From Chitinophagaceae bacterium (GTDB lineage Bacteria > Bacteroidota > Bacteroidia > Chitinophagales > Chitinophagaceae), in assembly GCA_025360525.1 (NCBI GenBank), contig JANYCA010000114.1, positions 1 to 48,617 on the forward strand: a stretch of 48,617 nt of DNA, given 5' to 3'. Positions 16,945 to 25,530 of this stretch are shown here, in pieces. Numbering within the stretch: the first letter of the stretch is position 1; every line of letters begins with the position of its first letter. The translations under genes and the position numbers were made by a program. The notes beneath the pieces are model-generated. The model saw only the letters and a program-made list of their open reading frames with translations, was not told where the DNA came from and did no database searches.

Positions 16945-19197
16945 CTATCTCCCAAACTTTTGCTTCAAAGCTTGTAATGCATCTGTCATCGGCATTTCCG
17001 CTGGTGCAGCTGGTTTTGGTTTATTGCCTTGTGCCGGTTTATTCAAATGATTTTCTCTGCCCAGTTGCTTTCTTGCTGGTGCTTCCTCCGTTTGTTTTAT
17101 AGATAGATTGATTCTTTTCCGGACTATATCAACATCTATCACTTTTACTTTAACCTGCTGGTTAAGTTTCAACACTTCGTTAGGGTCAGTGATGTATTTA
17201 TGGGCAATTTCACTCACATGCACCAGGCCATCCTGCTTTACACCAATATCAATAAAAGCACCAAAACGGGTTATGTTGGTTACAATACCGGGTAATTCCA
17301 TACCAATGCTAACTTCATCAATACTGTAGATATTGGCAAATTCAAAAGCCTGTACTTCGCTCCTTGGGTCAAGACCTGGCTTCTTTAATTCATTGATAAT
17401 ATCTTTAATGGTAAGTTCACCTACAAGGTCCGTAACATATTTTTTAGCATCTACTTTTTTTAGCAATTCTTCCTGGCCTATCAATGCATTGGTGGCAATG
17501 CCCAGTTCTTTCGCAATGGCCGTAACTACCGGGTATGCCTCGGGGTGTACCGCACTTTGGTCGAGTATTTCCGTGCCCTCTTTAATCCGCAAAAATCCTG
17601 CACATTGTTCATAGGCTTTGTTTCCTAATCTTGGTACATCCAGCAATTGCCTGCGGTTGCTGAAATGGCCTATTTCGTTTCTGTATTTAATGATATTTTC
17701 TGCAAGTGTACTGCCAATGCCACTCACGTAACTCAGCAGGTTTTTACTGGCAGTATTGAGGTTTACACCAACATTATTAACGCAACTTACCACCGTTGCA
17801 TCCAGCCGCTCCTTTAATCTGAATTGGTTTACATCATGCTGGTATTGACCAACACCAATGCTCTTGGGATCGAGTTTTACCAACTCTGCCAATGGATCCA
17901 TTAATCTTCTACCGATGCTCACTGCACCTCTTACCGTGATATCCTGGTCCGGGAATTCTTCTCTTGCTATTTCAGAAGCGGAGTAGATAGATGCCCCATC
18001 TTCATTCACTAAAAATATGGGTAACCCTAATTGAAGCCCTTTAATAAACAGTTCGGTTTCCCTGCCTGCCGTACCATCGCCAATAGCAAAAACTTCAATG
18101 CCATATTGCTGCACCAGGTTTTTTATTTTGATGGCTTCGGAAGCAACTTTATTGTTCTCATGCGGAAAAATTAAATCTGTTTTTTGCAGGCCACCTTTTT
18201 CATCCAGGCACACTACTTTGCAACCGGTGCGGTAACCCGGATCAATAGCAATAATGCGTTTACTACCGAGCGGTGAACTCAGCAATAATTGCCGCAAATT
18301 TTCTGCAAATACATTGATAGACTCTTCATCTGCCTTGGTTTTTAGGGCAGTTCTGCTTTCAGTCTCAAGACTGGGTTGCAGTAACCTTCGGTAAGCATCT
18401 TTAATGGCTTTTCGGATTTGATCACTGGCCGGGCTCATACCTTTTATGTACAATTCTTCAATGGTTTCCAGTGCAGCTTCTTCTACAGGAGCAATGGAAA
18501 TGCGTAAATAAGTTTCTAAAAAGCCACGCAGTACCGCCAGAATCCGGTGCGATGGAATAGTGGAAATTAGTTCAGAAAAATCAAAATAATCTTTGTATTT
18601 GATGCCTTCGGTTTCTTTATCTGCCACTACTTTACTTTGCAGTGTGGCAGAGGTTTCAAATAGCTTGCGAAGCTTTGCTCTAACCTGCGCATCTTCATTT
18701 ACCAGCTCGGCAATAATGTCTCGGGCGCCCTGTAATGCTGCATCTGCATCCGCAACTTTTTCATTGATGAATTTTGCAGCCTCTGCCAAATAATCTTTTT
18801 GCTGCTGCTCTAAAAGCATAGTCGCTAAAGGTTCTAATCCATTCTCTTTGGCAGTTTGTGCCCTTGTTTTTCTTTTTACTTTGTAAGGAAGGTAAATATC
18901 TTCCAATGCCACCAATGAAGAAGCTTTGTTTAACCTTTCCTGCAGCGCTTCGGTCATTTTGCCCAGTTCGGTAATTGTTTTTTCTATAAAGGCTTTTCTT
19001 TCGGCAAATTCTTTTAAAAACTTTGCTTCGTCTTGTATTTGTTGAATCTGTACTTCATCCAGCGCTCCTGTTTTGTCTTTGCGGTAACGGGCAATAAATG
19101 GTATGGTGGCGCCTTGCGCCAGTAGGTCTAAAACGGTTGCTACCTGTGTTGTTTTTATATTGAGTTTGCCTGCGATTGGCTGAATAAATTCTGTCAT
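16945..19197 (-). CDS. tex: Tex-like RNA-binding transcription accessory protein
   Basis: This 750-residue protein has the Tex architecture. The N-terminal helical domain (FIARYRKDKTGALDEVQIQ, about 35-53) is followed by a YqgF/RNase H-like domain starting near 315 (IIAIDPGYRTGCKVVCLD), a helix-hairpin-helix segment near 476-502 (LLSYVSGIGSTLAENIIKY), and an S1 RNA-binding domain at about 632-705 (GIVTNITRFGAFIDIGVKQD). A short charged and proline-rich tail follows. Tex binds nucleic acid and influences transcription and gene expression broadly; it is a cytoplasmic protein. It is a single gene, tail to tail with nothing obvious, and about 145 bases before the antitoxin promoter. Confidence 0.95.
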   Translation of the reverse strand: MTEFIQPIAGKLNIKTTQVATVLDLLAQGATIPFIARYRKDKTGALDEVQIQQIQDEAKFLKEFAERKAFIEKTITELGKMTEALQERLNKASSLVALEDIYLPYKVKRKTRAQTAKENGLEPLATMLLEQQQKDYLAEAAKFINEKVADADAALQGARDIIAELVNEDAQVRAKLRKLFETSATLQSKVVADKETEGIKYKDYFDFSELISTIPSHRILAVLRGFLETYLRISIAPVEEAALETIEELYIKGMSPASDQIRKAIKDAYRRLLQPSLETESRTALKTKADEESINVFAENLRQLLLSSPLGSKRIIAIDPGYRTGCKVVCLDEKGGLQKTDLIFPHENNKVASEAIKIKNLVQQYGIEVFAIGDGTAGRETELFIKGLQLGLPIFLVNEDGASIYSASEIAREEFPDQDITVRGAVSIGRRLMDPLAELVKLDPKSIGVGQYQHDVNQFRLKERLDATVVSCVNNVGVNLNTASKNLLSYVSGIGSTLAENIIKYRNEIGHFSNRRQLLDVPRLGNKAYEQCAGFLRIKEGTEILDQSAVHPEAYPVVTAIAKELGIATNALIGQEELLKKVDAKKYVTDLVGELTIKDIINELKKPGLDPRSEVQAFEFANIYSIDEVSIGMELPGIVTNITRFGAFIDIGVKQDGLVHVSEIAHKYITDPNEVLKLNQQVKVKVIDVDIVRKRINLSIKQTEEAPARKQLGRENHLNKPAQGNKPKPAAPAEMPMTDALQALKQKFGR

Positions 19198-19421
19198 AAT
19201 TTATTGTTTGGGCTGCGAAATTAACTTTGTGTGGTGAAAGAAAAATTTGGAAAATTGCCTGAGGTTGTTAAAAAGGCTTTTTGTTCTGCAAATATTTCTA
19301 ATCCCGTTTAAGTGTTCCCTTGCAGCAACCTCCAGCGTGGTAAAAGTCTCAACAAAATCAATAATATGCTGATGTAAGAATGAGCACTTTGGGTAGTCAG
19401 TTAAAATTACCACTTGAAGGC

Positions 19422-20768
19422 TTATCTGTTTAAGGCTATTTTTTTCCCTGGATACAGCGTTACAAATGAATAGATGCTGTTGCGGATGGTGTCGTTGTCA
19501 GTAAATGGTGTTAAATGATTTTTCAATTCTCCTGCGGATGTAACAGTAAGATCGGCAGGTAAATAACCCATGCCCCAAAAGCTGCCTCGCACTATCAGCA
19601 GACACAACTTTTCTGTTGGATGTAAACCATCATCCATCACTGCAAAAGTGGGTAGTTGATTATCCAATGCATCCAGCGCCCGTTGCACTTTTGTATTATA
19701 TTTAACGGGTGCTTCCAGTTGTTGCCATTCCTCTTCAGTGAAGGCAGTTTGGTCTATAAAACAAAGCTTTTCATTTAACTCAAATTCTGCTGCAATTTTT
19801 TTCAGCATTACCTGTCCTTCGTTCAATAAATTAAAATTGTACAAAGCCGGCAGGTTCTTTTTCTTTTTATCAATTGCCAGTCGTTGATAGCCCCGGTTAT
19901 CCGTAAACGTGTACAAGGCAAATTTTTGCAACGGCTGTTTCTGGCTATAGTTGTACTTTGGCCAAAGCCTTTTTATTTCGGTACTCTCCAGTACAATGGC
20001 CTGTAATTCGGTAGCACATTCTTTGTACGTGATTTTGCAGATAGTGCGTAAAAAATTTTGTCGCTTTCTGTCTGGATCATTGTGCGTAAAATGACTGCTC
20101 ACCCGTTTTTTAATGTTAATCGCCTTGCCTACATAAATCACTTTATCCTTGCCATCATGAAAATAGTAAACGCCTGGTCCGGAAGGCAGCCGCAATATTG
20201 CTGTTTTGTTAAGTTGCAATGGCAGCCATTGTTCGCCGGAGGTTTTTTTCAACATTTCATCTATGTGGATGGCAGCACCATTGGCCAGGCAATGTTCCAG
20301 CAAATGTACCGTAGCCAATGCATCTCCGCCGGCACGGTGCCGGTTATTGATAGGCAGGTTTAACGACCGGCAAACGTTACCCAAACTGTAGGAAGGTAAA
20401 TCGGCGAATGTTTTACGACTAAGCCGAACGGTACATAATTTTTTGGGTGAAAGTTGAAAGCCCGAAGCCTTCAGTTGATGATTCACAAAAGAATAATCGA
20501 AGTTTACATTGTGGGCAACAAATACGCAGTCCTTTAATAAATCATACAGCACTTCAGCAATGTCTTCAAAGGCAGGTGCATCCCTTACCATTTCATCATC
20601 AATGCCCGTTAATGCTTTAATGTAGGGTGGTATTGGTTTCCCCGGGTTAATGAGCGTTTCAAAATGTCGGGTTATCTTTTTGCCATTGTGAATGTACACC
20701 GCTATTTCAGTGATGCCATTGGCTGCGGCATATCCACCGGTGGTTTCTATATCTACAATTGCATACAT
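19422..20768 (-). CDS. DnaQ-like 3'-5' exonuclease fused to a GIY-YIG (UvrC/Cho-like) nuclease domain
   Basis: This 448-residue protein has two nuclease domains. Residues 1-165 are a DEDDh exonuclease: Asp6 and Glu8 (VDIETTG), Asp91 (HNVNFD), His144 and Asp149 (HRAGGDA). Residues 197-275 are a GIY-YIG module of UvrC N-terminal type: GVYYF at 199-203, YVGKA at 212-216, Arg222, and Glu261 in LESTEIKRLWPKYN. The remainder (about 280-448) has no domain I recognise. Both catalytic sets are complete. Such fusions are known in other bacteria and are usually thought to act in DNA repair as Cho/UvrC alternatives; the actual substrate is inferred. It is separated from tex by about 220 bases with no convincing gene. 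Confidence 0.88.
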   Translation of the reverse strand: MYAIVDIETTGGYAAANGITEIAVYIHNGKKITRHFETLINPGKPIPPYIKALTGIDDEMVRDAPAFEDIAEVLYDLLKDCVFVAHNVNFDYSFVNHQLKASGFQLSPKKLCTVRLSRKTFADLPSYSLGNVCRSLNLPINNRHRAGGDALATVHLLEHCLANGAAIHIDEMLKKTSGEQWLPLQLNKTAILRLPSGPGVYYFHDGKDKVIYVGKAINIKKRVSSHFTHNDPDRKRQNFLRTICKITYKECATELQAIVLESTEIKRLWPKYNYSQKQPLQKFALYTFTDNRGYQRLAIDKKKKNLPALYNFNLLNEGQVMLKKIAAEFELNEKLCFIDQTAFTEEEWQQLEAPVKYNTKVQRALDALDNQLPTFAVMDDGLHPTEKLCLLIVRGSFWGMGYLPADLTVTSAGELKNHLTPFTDNDTIRNSIYSFVTLYPGKKIALNR

Positions 20769-20837
20769 CAGAGATCAAATATAAGTACACTAAATTAGTT
20801 AGCAATTTAAATATTGGAAATCATCTAAATTGTCGGA

Positions 20838-20901
20838 AGGGTTGCCAACCTTGTGCAGGTTCTTTTCTACTTAAAAACACTTAAAAAAGGTTGGCAACCC
20901 T
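20838..20901. repeat. 15-bp inverted repeat AGGGTTGCCAACCTT
   Basis: AGGGTTGCCAACCTT (20838-20852) and its exact complement (20887-20901) flank a 34-base AT-rich loop. Each arm is itself a small palindrome (GGTTG-C-CAACC). It lies between divergent genes, so it is not in terminator position. A related palindrome lies on the other side of the epimerase gene at 22167-22180. Confidence 0.75.
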
Positions 20902-20962
20902 GTATTGAGCTGCAACATTTTTTAATACTTACAATAAGTTAACCGGTAAAACCAAAACCCGG

Positions 20963-20970
20963 TACATTTG
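20963..20970 (+). promoter_or_regulatory. Candidate -7 box upstream of the dipeptide epimerase
   Basis: TACATTTG fits the Bacteroidota TAnnTTTG consensus and lies 27 bases before the start codon. No clear TTG -33 element is seen at the usual distance, so this is a partial match. Confidence 0.35.
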
Positions 20971-20997
20971 CTCACTTAAAAAAATAGCCAATTTGCC

Positions 20998-22116
20998 ATG
21001 TCAGACAACGGTTTACTTATTGAAACGATAAAAATTTACCAATCCAACATTCAGCTGAAAGAGCCTTTTATTATTTCGCTGGGGTTGCTAACGCATGCAG
21101 AAAATGTAATAGTCATAGTCAAAACAAATAAAGGAATTATAGGCACAGGAGAGTGCAGCCCTTTTAAAACCATCAACGGCGAAAGCATGGAAACAGGCTT
21201 TGTAGTGGGCCAGTATTTAGCTAAAGGTTTAAAAGGACAAAATCCGTTGGATATTGAAGCTTGTACAAAATTGATGGATCGTATTATTTATGCCAACAAC
21301 AGCATTAAAAGTGCATTTGATATGGCTTTATATGATATTGCTGCACAGCATGCCAACCTTCCATTATATGCGTTTTTAGGAGGTAACAACAGCAAAATAT
21401 TGGTAACAGATTATACAGTGAGTTTTGATAATCCCCTTAAGATGGCGGCCGATGCGGCTAAAATAAAAGCCAACGGATTTCAAATAGTAAAGGTAAAACT
21501 GGGTGGTAGCAAAGAGGCGGATGTAGAACGCATCAACATAATCCGTGAAGCCATTGGCATGGAACTGCCATTAAGGATAGATGCCAACCAGGGATGGACT
21601 GCAGCTACAGCACCGGATATTTTACAAGCATTGGCGCCCTATAACATTCAGCATTGCGAAGAGCCGATACCCCGGTGGGATTTTATGCAGTTGCCAGCCA
21701 TTCGAAAGCAAAGCCCTGTCAAAATTATGGCCGACGAATCTTGTTGCGATGAGCATGATGCACAGCGATTAGTTGACTTACAGGCCTGCGATTCTTTAAA
21801 TGTGAAATTGGGTAAATCCGCAGGTATTTTCCGTGCAAAAAAAATAATAGAAATAGCCCGACAACAGAAGATGATTGTACAAATTGGAGGCTTCCTGGAA
21901 TCGAGGCTGGCATTTACTGCAGCTGCCCACCTTGCTCTTACCAGCGATGTGGTGGTACATTGTGATTTTGATACGCCGTTGATGTTTATGAAAGATCCTG
22001 TAATTGGGGGAATTAATTATAACGCCACCGGGGAAGTAAGTGTGCCGGAAATACCCGGACTTGGAGCAAGTTTTGATGAGAATTATTTGCAACAATTGAA
22101 GAAAATTGTGGTGTAG
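20998..22116 (+). CDS. Dipeptide epimerase (enolase superfamily, L-Ala-D/L-Glu epimerase-like)
   Basis: This 372-residue protein has the capping domain plus barrel of the muconate-lactonizing subgroup. The KxK base pair is Lys165/Lys167 (VKVKLGG). Metal ligands are Asp195 (DANQG), Glu221 (EEP) and Asp246 (ADES), and the opposing lysine is Lys270 (NVKLGKSAG). A DxD pair, Asp323/Asp325 in HCDFDTP, is the mark of dipeptide epimerases, where it holds the substrate alpha-ammonium group. The probable job is epimerising L-Ala-D-Glu or a related dipeptide in murein peptide recycling, in the cytoplasm; the exact dipeptide cannot be fixed. It is a monocistronic gene with palindromes on both sides. Confidence 0.9.
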   Translation: MSDNGLLIETIKIYQSNIQLKEPFIISLGLLTHAENVIVIVKTNKGIIGTGECSPFKTINGESMETGFVVGQYLAKGLKGQNPLDIEACTKLMDRIIYANNSIKSAFDMALYDIAAQHANLPLYAFLGGNNSKILVTDYTVSFDNPLKMAADAAKIKANGFQIVKVKLGGSKEADVERINIIREAIGMELPLRIDANQGWTAATAPDILQALAPYNIQHCEEPIPRWDFMQLPAIRKQSPVKIMADESCCDEHDAQRLVDLQACDSLNVKLGKSAGIFRAKKIIEIARQQKMIVQIGGFLESRLAFTAAAHLALTSDVVVHCDFDTPLMFMKDPVIGGINYNATGEVSVPEIPGLGASFDENYLQQLKKIVV

Positions 22117-22166
22117 CAATTGTGTAATAAATCATGATTGTCCGGATAGAAATCCCTCTAATAAAT

Positions 22167-22180
22167 GGGGTTGCAACCCC
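22167..22180. repeat. Perfect 14-bp palindrome GGGGTTGCAACCCC
   Basis: GGGGTTGCAACCCC is fully self-complementary and sits 50 bases after the epimerase stop and before the prenyltransferase gene. It shares the GGGTTGC core with the inverted repeat at 20838-20901 on the other side of the epimerase gene. Confidence 0.7.
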
Positions 22181-22275
22181 GCTGCTTTTGGCAACGATTG
22201 GTGATTTTAAACTATTAAAAACCTTATTCCCTTGTTTAATTCTACATTGTTTAATTTAGGGGCTGAATTATTACG

Positions 22276-23229
22276 ATGAAATTAACGCTTGCTTTTTTCC
22301 AATTAGTCCGTTGGCCCAACTTGCTTTTTATTATAATTGCTCAATTGCTGTTTTATTATTGTATCATCCTGCCATTATTGCCTCCTGATTATTTTCAATC
22401 GCCGTACGCTTTGCACACCTGGGTTTTGTATTTGTTAATTGCTGCGTCGGTTTGTATTGCAGCGGGTGGTTATATCATCAATGATTATTTTGATATTAAT
22501 ATAGACCAGGTAAATAAGCCGGAAAAAAGGGTGATTGAAAAAATTATAAAACGACGCACTGCCATATTATTGCATTGGTTTTTTACACTGGCAGGTATCG
22601 CCATTAGTTTCTATGTTTCTTTGCAAACAAATTTTATTATTGTGCTGGCAAATATTGGTTGTGCAGCATTGCTGTGGTTTTATTCCACCACTTTTAAAAA
22701 GAAATTATTATCTGGGAATATCATTATTTCAGCACTTACTGCATGGACCATTGTGGTTCTGTACTTTGCTGTAAATCCTATCTTTCATATTCACTACTTT
22801 CAATCGTACCCAATGCAAACAGCGATGAAGTCGGTTTTTAAGTTTGCTGTGTTGTATGCAGGTTTTGCTTTTATAATTTCATTGATAAGGGAAGTGGTAA
22901 AAGATATGGAAGATATGGAAGGCGATGCCCGATATGGTTGCAACACGATGCCCATTGTTTGGGGAGTGCAGGCCGCTAAAGTTTTTGCAGCTGTATGGCT
23001 GGTGGTATTGATAGGTGCTATCGTAATTGTACAGTTTTATGTTTTGCATTCAGGCTGGTGGTGGAGTGCATTGTATAGTTTATTATTACTGGTAGGCCCA
23101 TTGCTGTGGTTGCTTAATCAATTGTACAGAGCACAAAACAGTAAAGCTTTTAATGCTATCAGCAAAGCTATTAAAATGATTATGCTGGCAGGGATTCTTT
23201 CTATGCTTGTTATACAGTTTTATTTATAG
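22276..23229 (+). CDS. UbiA-family prenyltransferase (geranylgeranylglycerol-phosphate geranylgeranyltransferase-like)
   Basis: This 317-residue integral membrane protein has about eight to nine helices. The first Asp-rich prenyl-diphosphate motif is NDYFDINIDQVNKPEKRV (69-86). The second is REVVKDMEDMEGDARYG, near 205-222. Both Asp motifs are intact, so catalysis is expected. In Bacteroidota this gene is usually annotated as a digeranylgeranylglyceryl phosphate synthase-like enzyme and often sits beside maf, as here. The true prenyl acceptor in these organisms is not established, and menaquinone or heme roles belong to other UbiA branches. Confidence 0.87.
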   Translation: MKLTLAFFQLVRWPNLLFIIIAQLLFYYCIILPLLPPDYFQSPYALHTWVLYLLIAASVCIAAGGYIINDYFDINIDQVNKPEKRVIEKIIKRRTAILLHWFFTLAGIAISFYVSLQTNFIIVLANIGCAALLWFYSTTFKKKLLSGNIIISALTAWTIVVLYFAVNPIFHIHYFQSYPMQTAMKSVFKFAVLYAGFAFIISLIREVVKDMEDMEGDARYGCNTMPIVWGVQAAKVFAAVWLVVLIGAIVIVQFYVLHSGWWWSALYSLLLLVGPLLWLLNQLYRAQNSKAFNAISKAIKMIMLAGILSMLVIQFYL

Positions 23230-23656
23230 GATGAAACGGCATTTTTTTCGAAATCCATTTAATTACCTGCGTTTTTTTACCATTTTAAAAATTGAATATA
23301 ATAATTAATTTAGACCGTAAAATCTTACCCAGCTTTGATAGCCCGTATTTACTTCTTTGCCTTAATGCAAAGAAGTAACAAGAAAGATCAAGCCCGCCCG
23401 GCTGACGCTAGTAGGACGGGGCTTCATAAAAAAGACTAAAAATTTGAATGAATGGCTAAAATGAAATTAGCTCGATCGTCAGAATATGCCCCGGCTTTGG
23501 TACTACCTACAGGCAAATTGCAAAGCCATGCATCTGTAACTTCAATTTCATTTCTTAACGCCACACATTCAAATTTTCTTAACTTCTTTTTTATGAGGCC
23601 GGGAAAAAGATTGCGGTTATAGTTTATTAACCTATAAATGAATTATCATATAGCAA
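23230..23656. other. Intergenic region with dispersed element copy 2
   Basis: This 427-base gap between the prenyltransferase and maf genes has no credible ORF. Most of it (23349-23600) is the second copy of the dispersed palindromic element. The 55 bases after it are AT-rich and probably hold the maf promoter. Confidence 0.6.
23349..23600. repeat. Dispersed palindromic element, copy 2
   Basis: TTACTTCTTTGC (23349-23360) pairs perfectly with 23367-23378 around the loop CTTAAT. After a 41-base linker come long terminal inverted repeats, 23420-23468 and 23544-23600, with TTTGAATG in both arms where copy 1 has TTTAAATG in both. Orientation is the same as in copy 1. The centre (about 75 bases) differs between copies but holds short stems of its own, such as GGCTTTG with CAAAGCC. 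No coding sequence is apparent. Confidence 0.8.
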
Positions 23657-24265
23657 ATGAAACAGCCTACTAATTTTTCTTACCTGGATTACGGTGTTAT
23701 CCTTGCCTCTCAATCGCCGAGGCGAAAGCAGCTGCTGGAGTGGGCAGAAATTCCTTTTGAAATTATTGTTCATACCACAGATGAATCTTATCCTGCTGAA
23801 TTTGCAGTAGAGGATGTTGCCATACATATCGCCAAAAACAAAGCGCTTGCAGTGCAGGAATTTATCAATGCAGCTTCACCAGCAATTAATAAGAAAATTA
23901 TAATTGCAGCAGATACCATTGTTGTGCTCGGCACCGAAATAATTGGTAAGCCCACTGACAGGCAGGATGCCATAGAAATTCTTCAAAAATTAGCTGGCCA
24001 GCGACATAAGGTTATTACCGGTGTGGTAATGGTGGATGCTGAAAAGGAAGTAGCTTTTGCCGATACAACAGAAGTGGAATTTCATGCTTTAACAACTGAG
24101 CAAATCATATTCTATGTAGATAAATACAGCCCTTATGATAAGGCAGGAGCCTACGCCATACAGGAGTGGATAGGTGTAGTAGGAATACATTCCATTAAGG
24201 GTGATTTTTACAATGTGATGGGGTTGCCGGTAAGTAAAGTAGTACAGGCTTTACAACAATGGTAA
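23657..24265 (+). CDS. maf: Maf-like nucleoside triphosphate pyrophosphatase
   Basis: This 202-residue protein has the Maf signature LASQSPRRKQLLEWA (about 16-30), the catalytic AADTIVVLG block, GKPTDRQDAIEILQKLAGQRHKV in shorter recognisable pieces, and SPYDKAGAYAIQEW near 160. The Arg after SPR, the Thr of ADT and the Gln of AYAIQ match the YhdE branch, known to hydrolyse dTTP and UTP, so that activity is likely. The enzyme is cytoplasmic and house-cleaning. It converges with the DUF2027 gene, only 9 bases apart, with no terminator between them. Confidence 0.92.
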   Translation: MKQPTNFSYLDYGVILASQSPRRKQLLEWAEIPFEIIVHTTDESYPAEFAVEDVAIHIAKNKALAVQEFINAASPAINKKIIIAADTIVVLGTEIIGKPTDRQDAIEILQKLAGQRHKVITGVVMVDAEKEVAFADTTEVEFHALTTEQIIFYVDKYSPYDKAGAYAIQEWIGVVGIHSIKGDFYNVMGLPVSKVVQALQQW

Positions 24266-24274
24266 CGGGTATTT

Positions 24275-25288
24275 TTAATAACTAAAATAAATTTCAGTAG
24301 CTCCATAACCATAAGCAGCCGTATATTGATTTACAAAAGATTTTACTTGTTTTTTTGTCCGCAGAACAGCGTGTATTTCATCCCGTAATTTTCCAGTTCC
24401 CACACCATGTATAATTGTTAACGATGGCTGGTAATGAAGAGTTGACAAATCATAAAACTTTTCAAACTCTTTAAGCTGAATGGTGAGTATTTCGAAATTG
24501 CTCAGGTGCTTCCAGCTGTCTGTTAATTTCTCAATATGCAAATCAACTACAGACCTTGCCGGTGCAAGGTTTTGCTTAATTTTCCCTGCATCATACACCC
24601 TGTAACCTGCATTACCTAACATGGAGAGATCCACTTTTTCTTCATCCACTTTATCAGGGTATTCCTCAAACAGCAGGTAGGAAAAAGTAGGCTCGTTTTT
24701 CAGTTGTGTTTCCTCAATTTTTTTAAATAATTGTTTCCCTTTTATTTTTAAGGATGCTTCGTAATGAGGCGATTTCTTTTTATCTGGGTTGGATAAAGAG
24801 AAATCAAAATGAAAACGGGGATTGTCGCTCAGGTCTTCAAATTTTACATCGTGTAAATAAAAGTCATTGAAGGGGAGTATTTCGTTGCTGAGTTCAAAAT
24901 TATTATCGCCGCCAAAAAATAAGGTGTAGGTAAATTTAAAGGCTGTATCGGTTTGATTTATTAAATGAATTTTAAATTTATCCACTACATCATCATCAAA
25001 AACATCCTTGTCGAAAATGGGCATAAATGAAATGAATACGCCGGCATTAGTTTTGGAGACAATGTTTGCTTTTTCCGGTTTCACATTATCAATAAAAATC
25101 TTCTTCTTTTCTGCCTTTCTTTTTTCAGTGAACATTCTAAAATAGGGAAAATCAATCTGATCCAGATAAGCAGGAAATTTTACTCCCTTTACTTCTATCA
25201 TCACCATTTTTTCGTTCACAATGTCTATTACTTTGCCTTCTTCGTTGGTATGCAGTACAATTATTTTGTCGCCTGTTTGGTATTTCAT
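24275..25288 (-). CDS. DUF2027 / Smr-domain protein
   Basis: This 337-residue protein starts with a small beta-barrel-like region rich in K, V and D (GDKIIVLHTNEEGKVIDIV), typical of Bacteroidota DUF2027 proteins. It ends in an Smr nuclease domain: DLHIEKL near 245 and HGVGTGKLR near 293-301, the two Smr hallmarks. Smr domains occur in MutS2 and in small stand-alone nucleases, so nucleic-acid cleavage is possible, but the function of the DUF2027 group is not established. No signal peptide is seen. It is a single gene convergent with maf. Confidence 0.88.
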   Translation of the reverse strand: MKYQTGDKIIVLHTNEEGKVIDIVNEKMVMIEVKGVKFPAYLDQIDFPYFRMFTEKRKAEKKKIFIDNVKPEKANIVSKTNAGVFISFMPIFDKDVFDDDVVDKFKIHLINQTDTAFKFTYTLFFGGDNNFELSNEILPFNDFYLHDVKFEDLSDNPRFHFDFSLSNPDKKKSPHYEASLKIKGKQLFKKIEETQLKNEPTFSYLLFEEYPDKVDEEKVDLSMLGNAGYRVYDAGKIKQNLAPARSVVDLHIEKLTDSWKHLSNFEILTIQLKEFEKFYDLSTLHYQPSLTIIHGVGTGKLRDEIHAVLRTKKQVKSFVNQYTAAYGYGATEIYFSY

Positions 25289-25401
25289 CTTATATCGTGT
25301 TCATCTTGCTTTTAAAAGATGCAAAGTTATGCTTAGGAGGCTGTTATTGGTAAGCCTGTTAAAAGTTAAATTTCATTTGGTTGATATGGGCTAAAAAAAT
25401 T

Positions 25402-25436
25402 AAAGGTTCACCAGTTTTTAAAGCTGGTAAACCTTT
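25402..25436 (-). terminator. Rho-independent terminator after the amino acid permease gene
   Basis: AAAGGTTCACCAG (25402-25414) pairs with CTGGTAAACCTTT (25424-25436), with one mismatch. On the minus strand the stem is followed by AAUUUUUUU, a good U-tract, about 95 bases after the permease stop. Confidence 0.75.
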
Positions 25437-25530
25437 GAAAAATAGTTGATAAAAGTTGATTATTGGTATGCCGTACAAGGGAGTGACACAACAGTGCTCA
25501 ATAAAGATCCAATGCAGGTCTCAAAAAAAA

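Noticed and set aside
19201..19413. Minus-strand ORF of 70 codons between the tex and nuclease genes
   Set aside because: No recognisable family, Phe/His-rich composition, and it sits in the tex promoter region; most likely chance.
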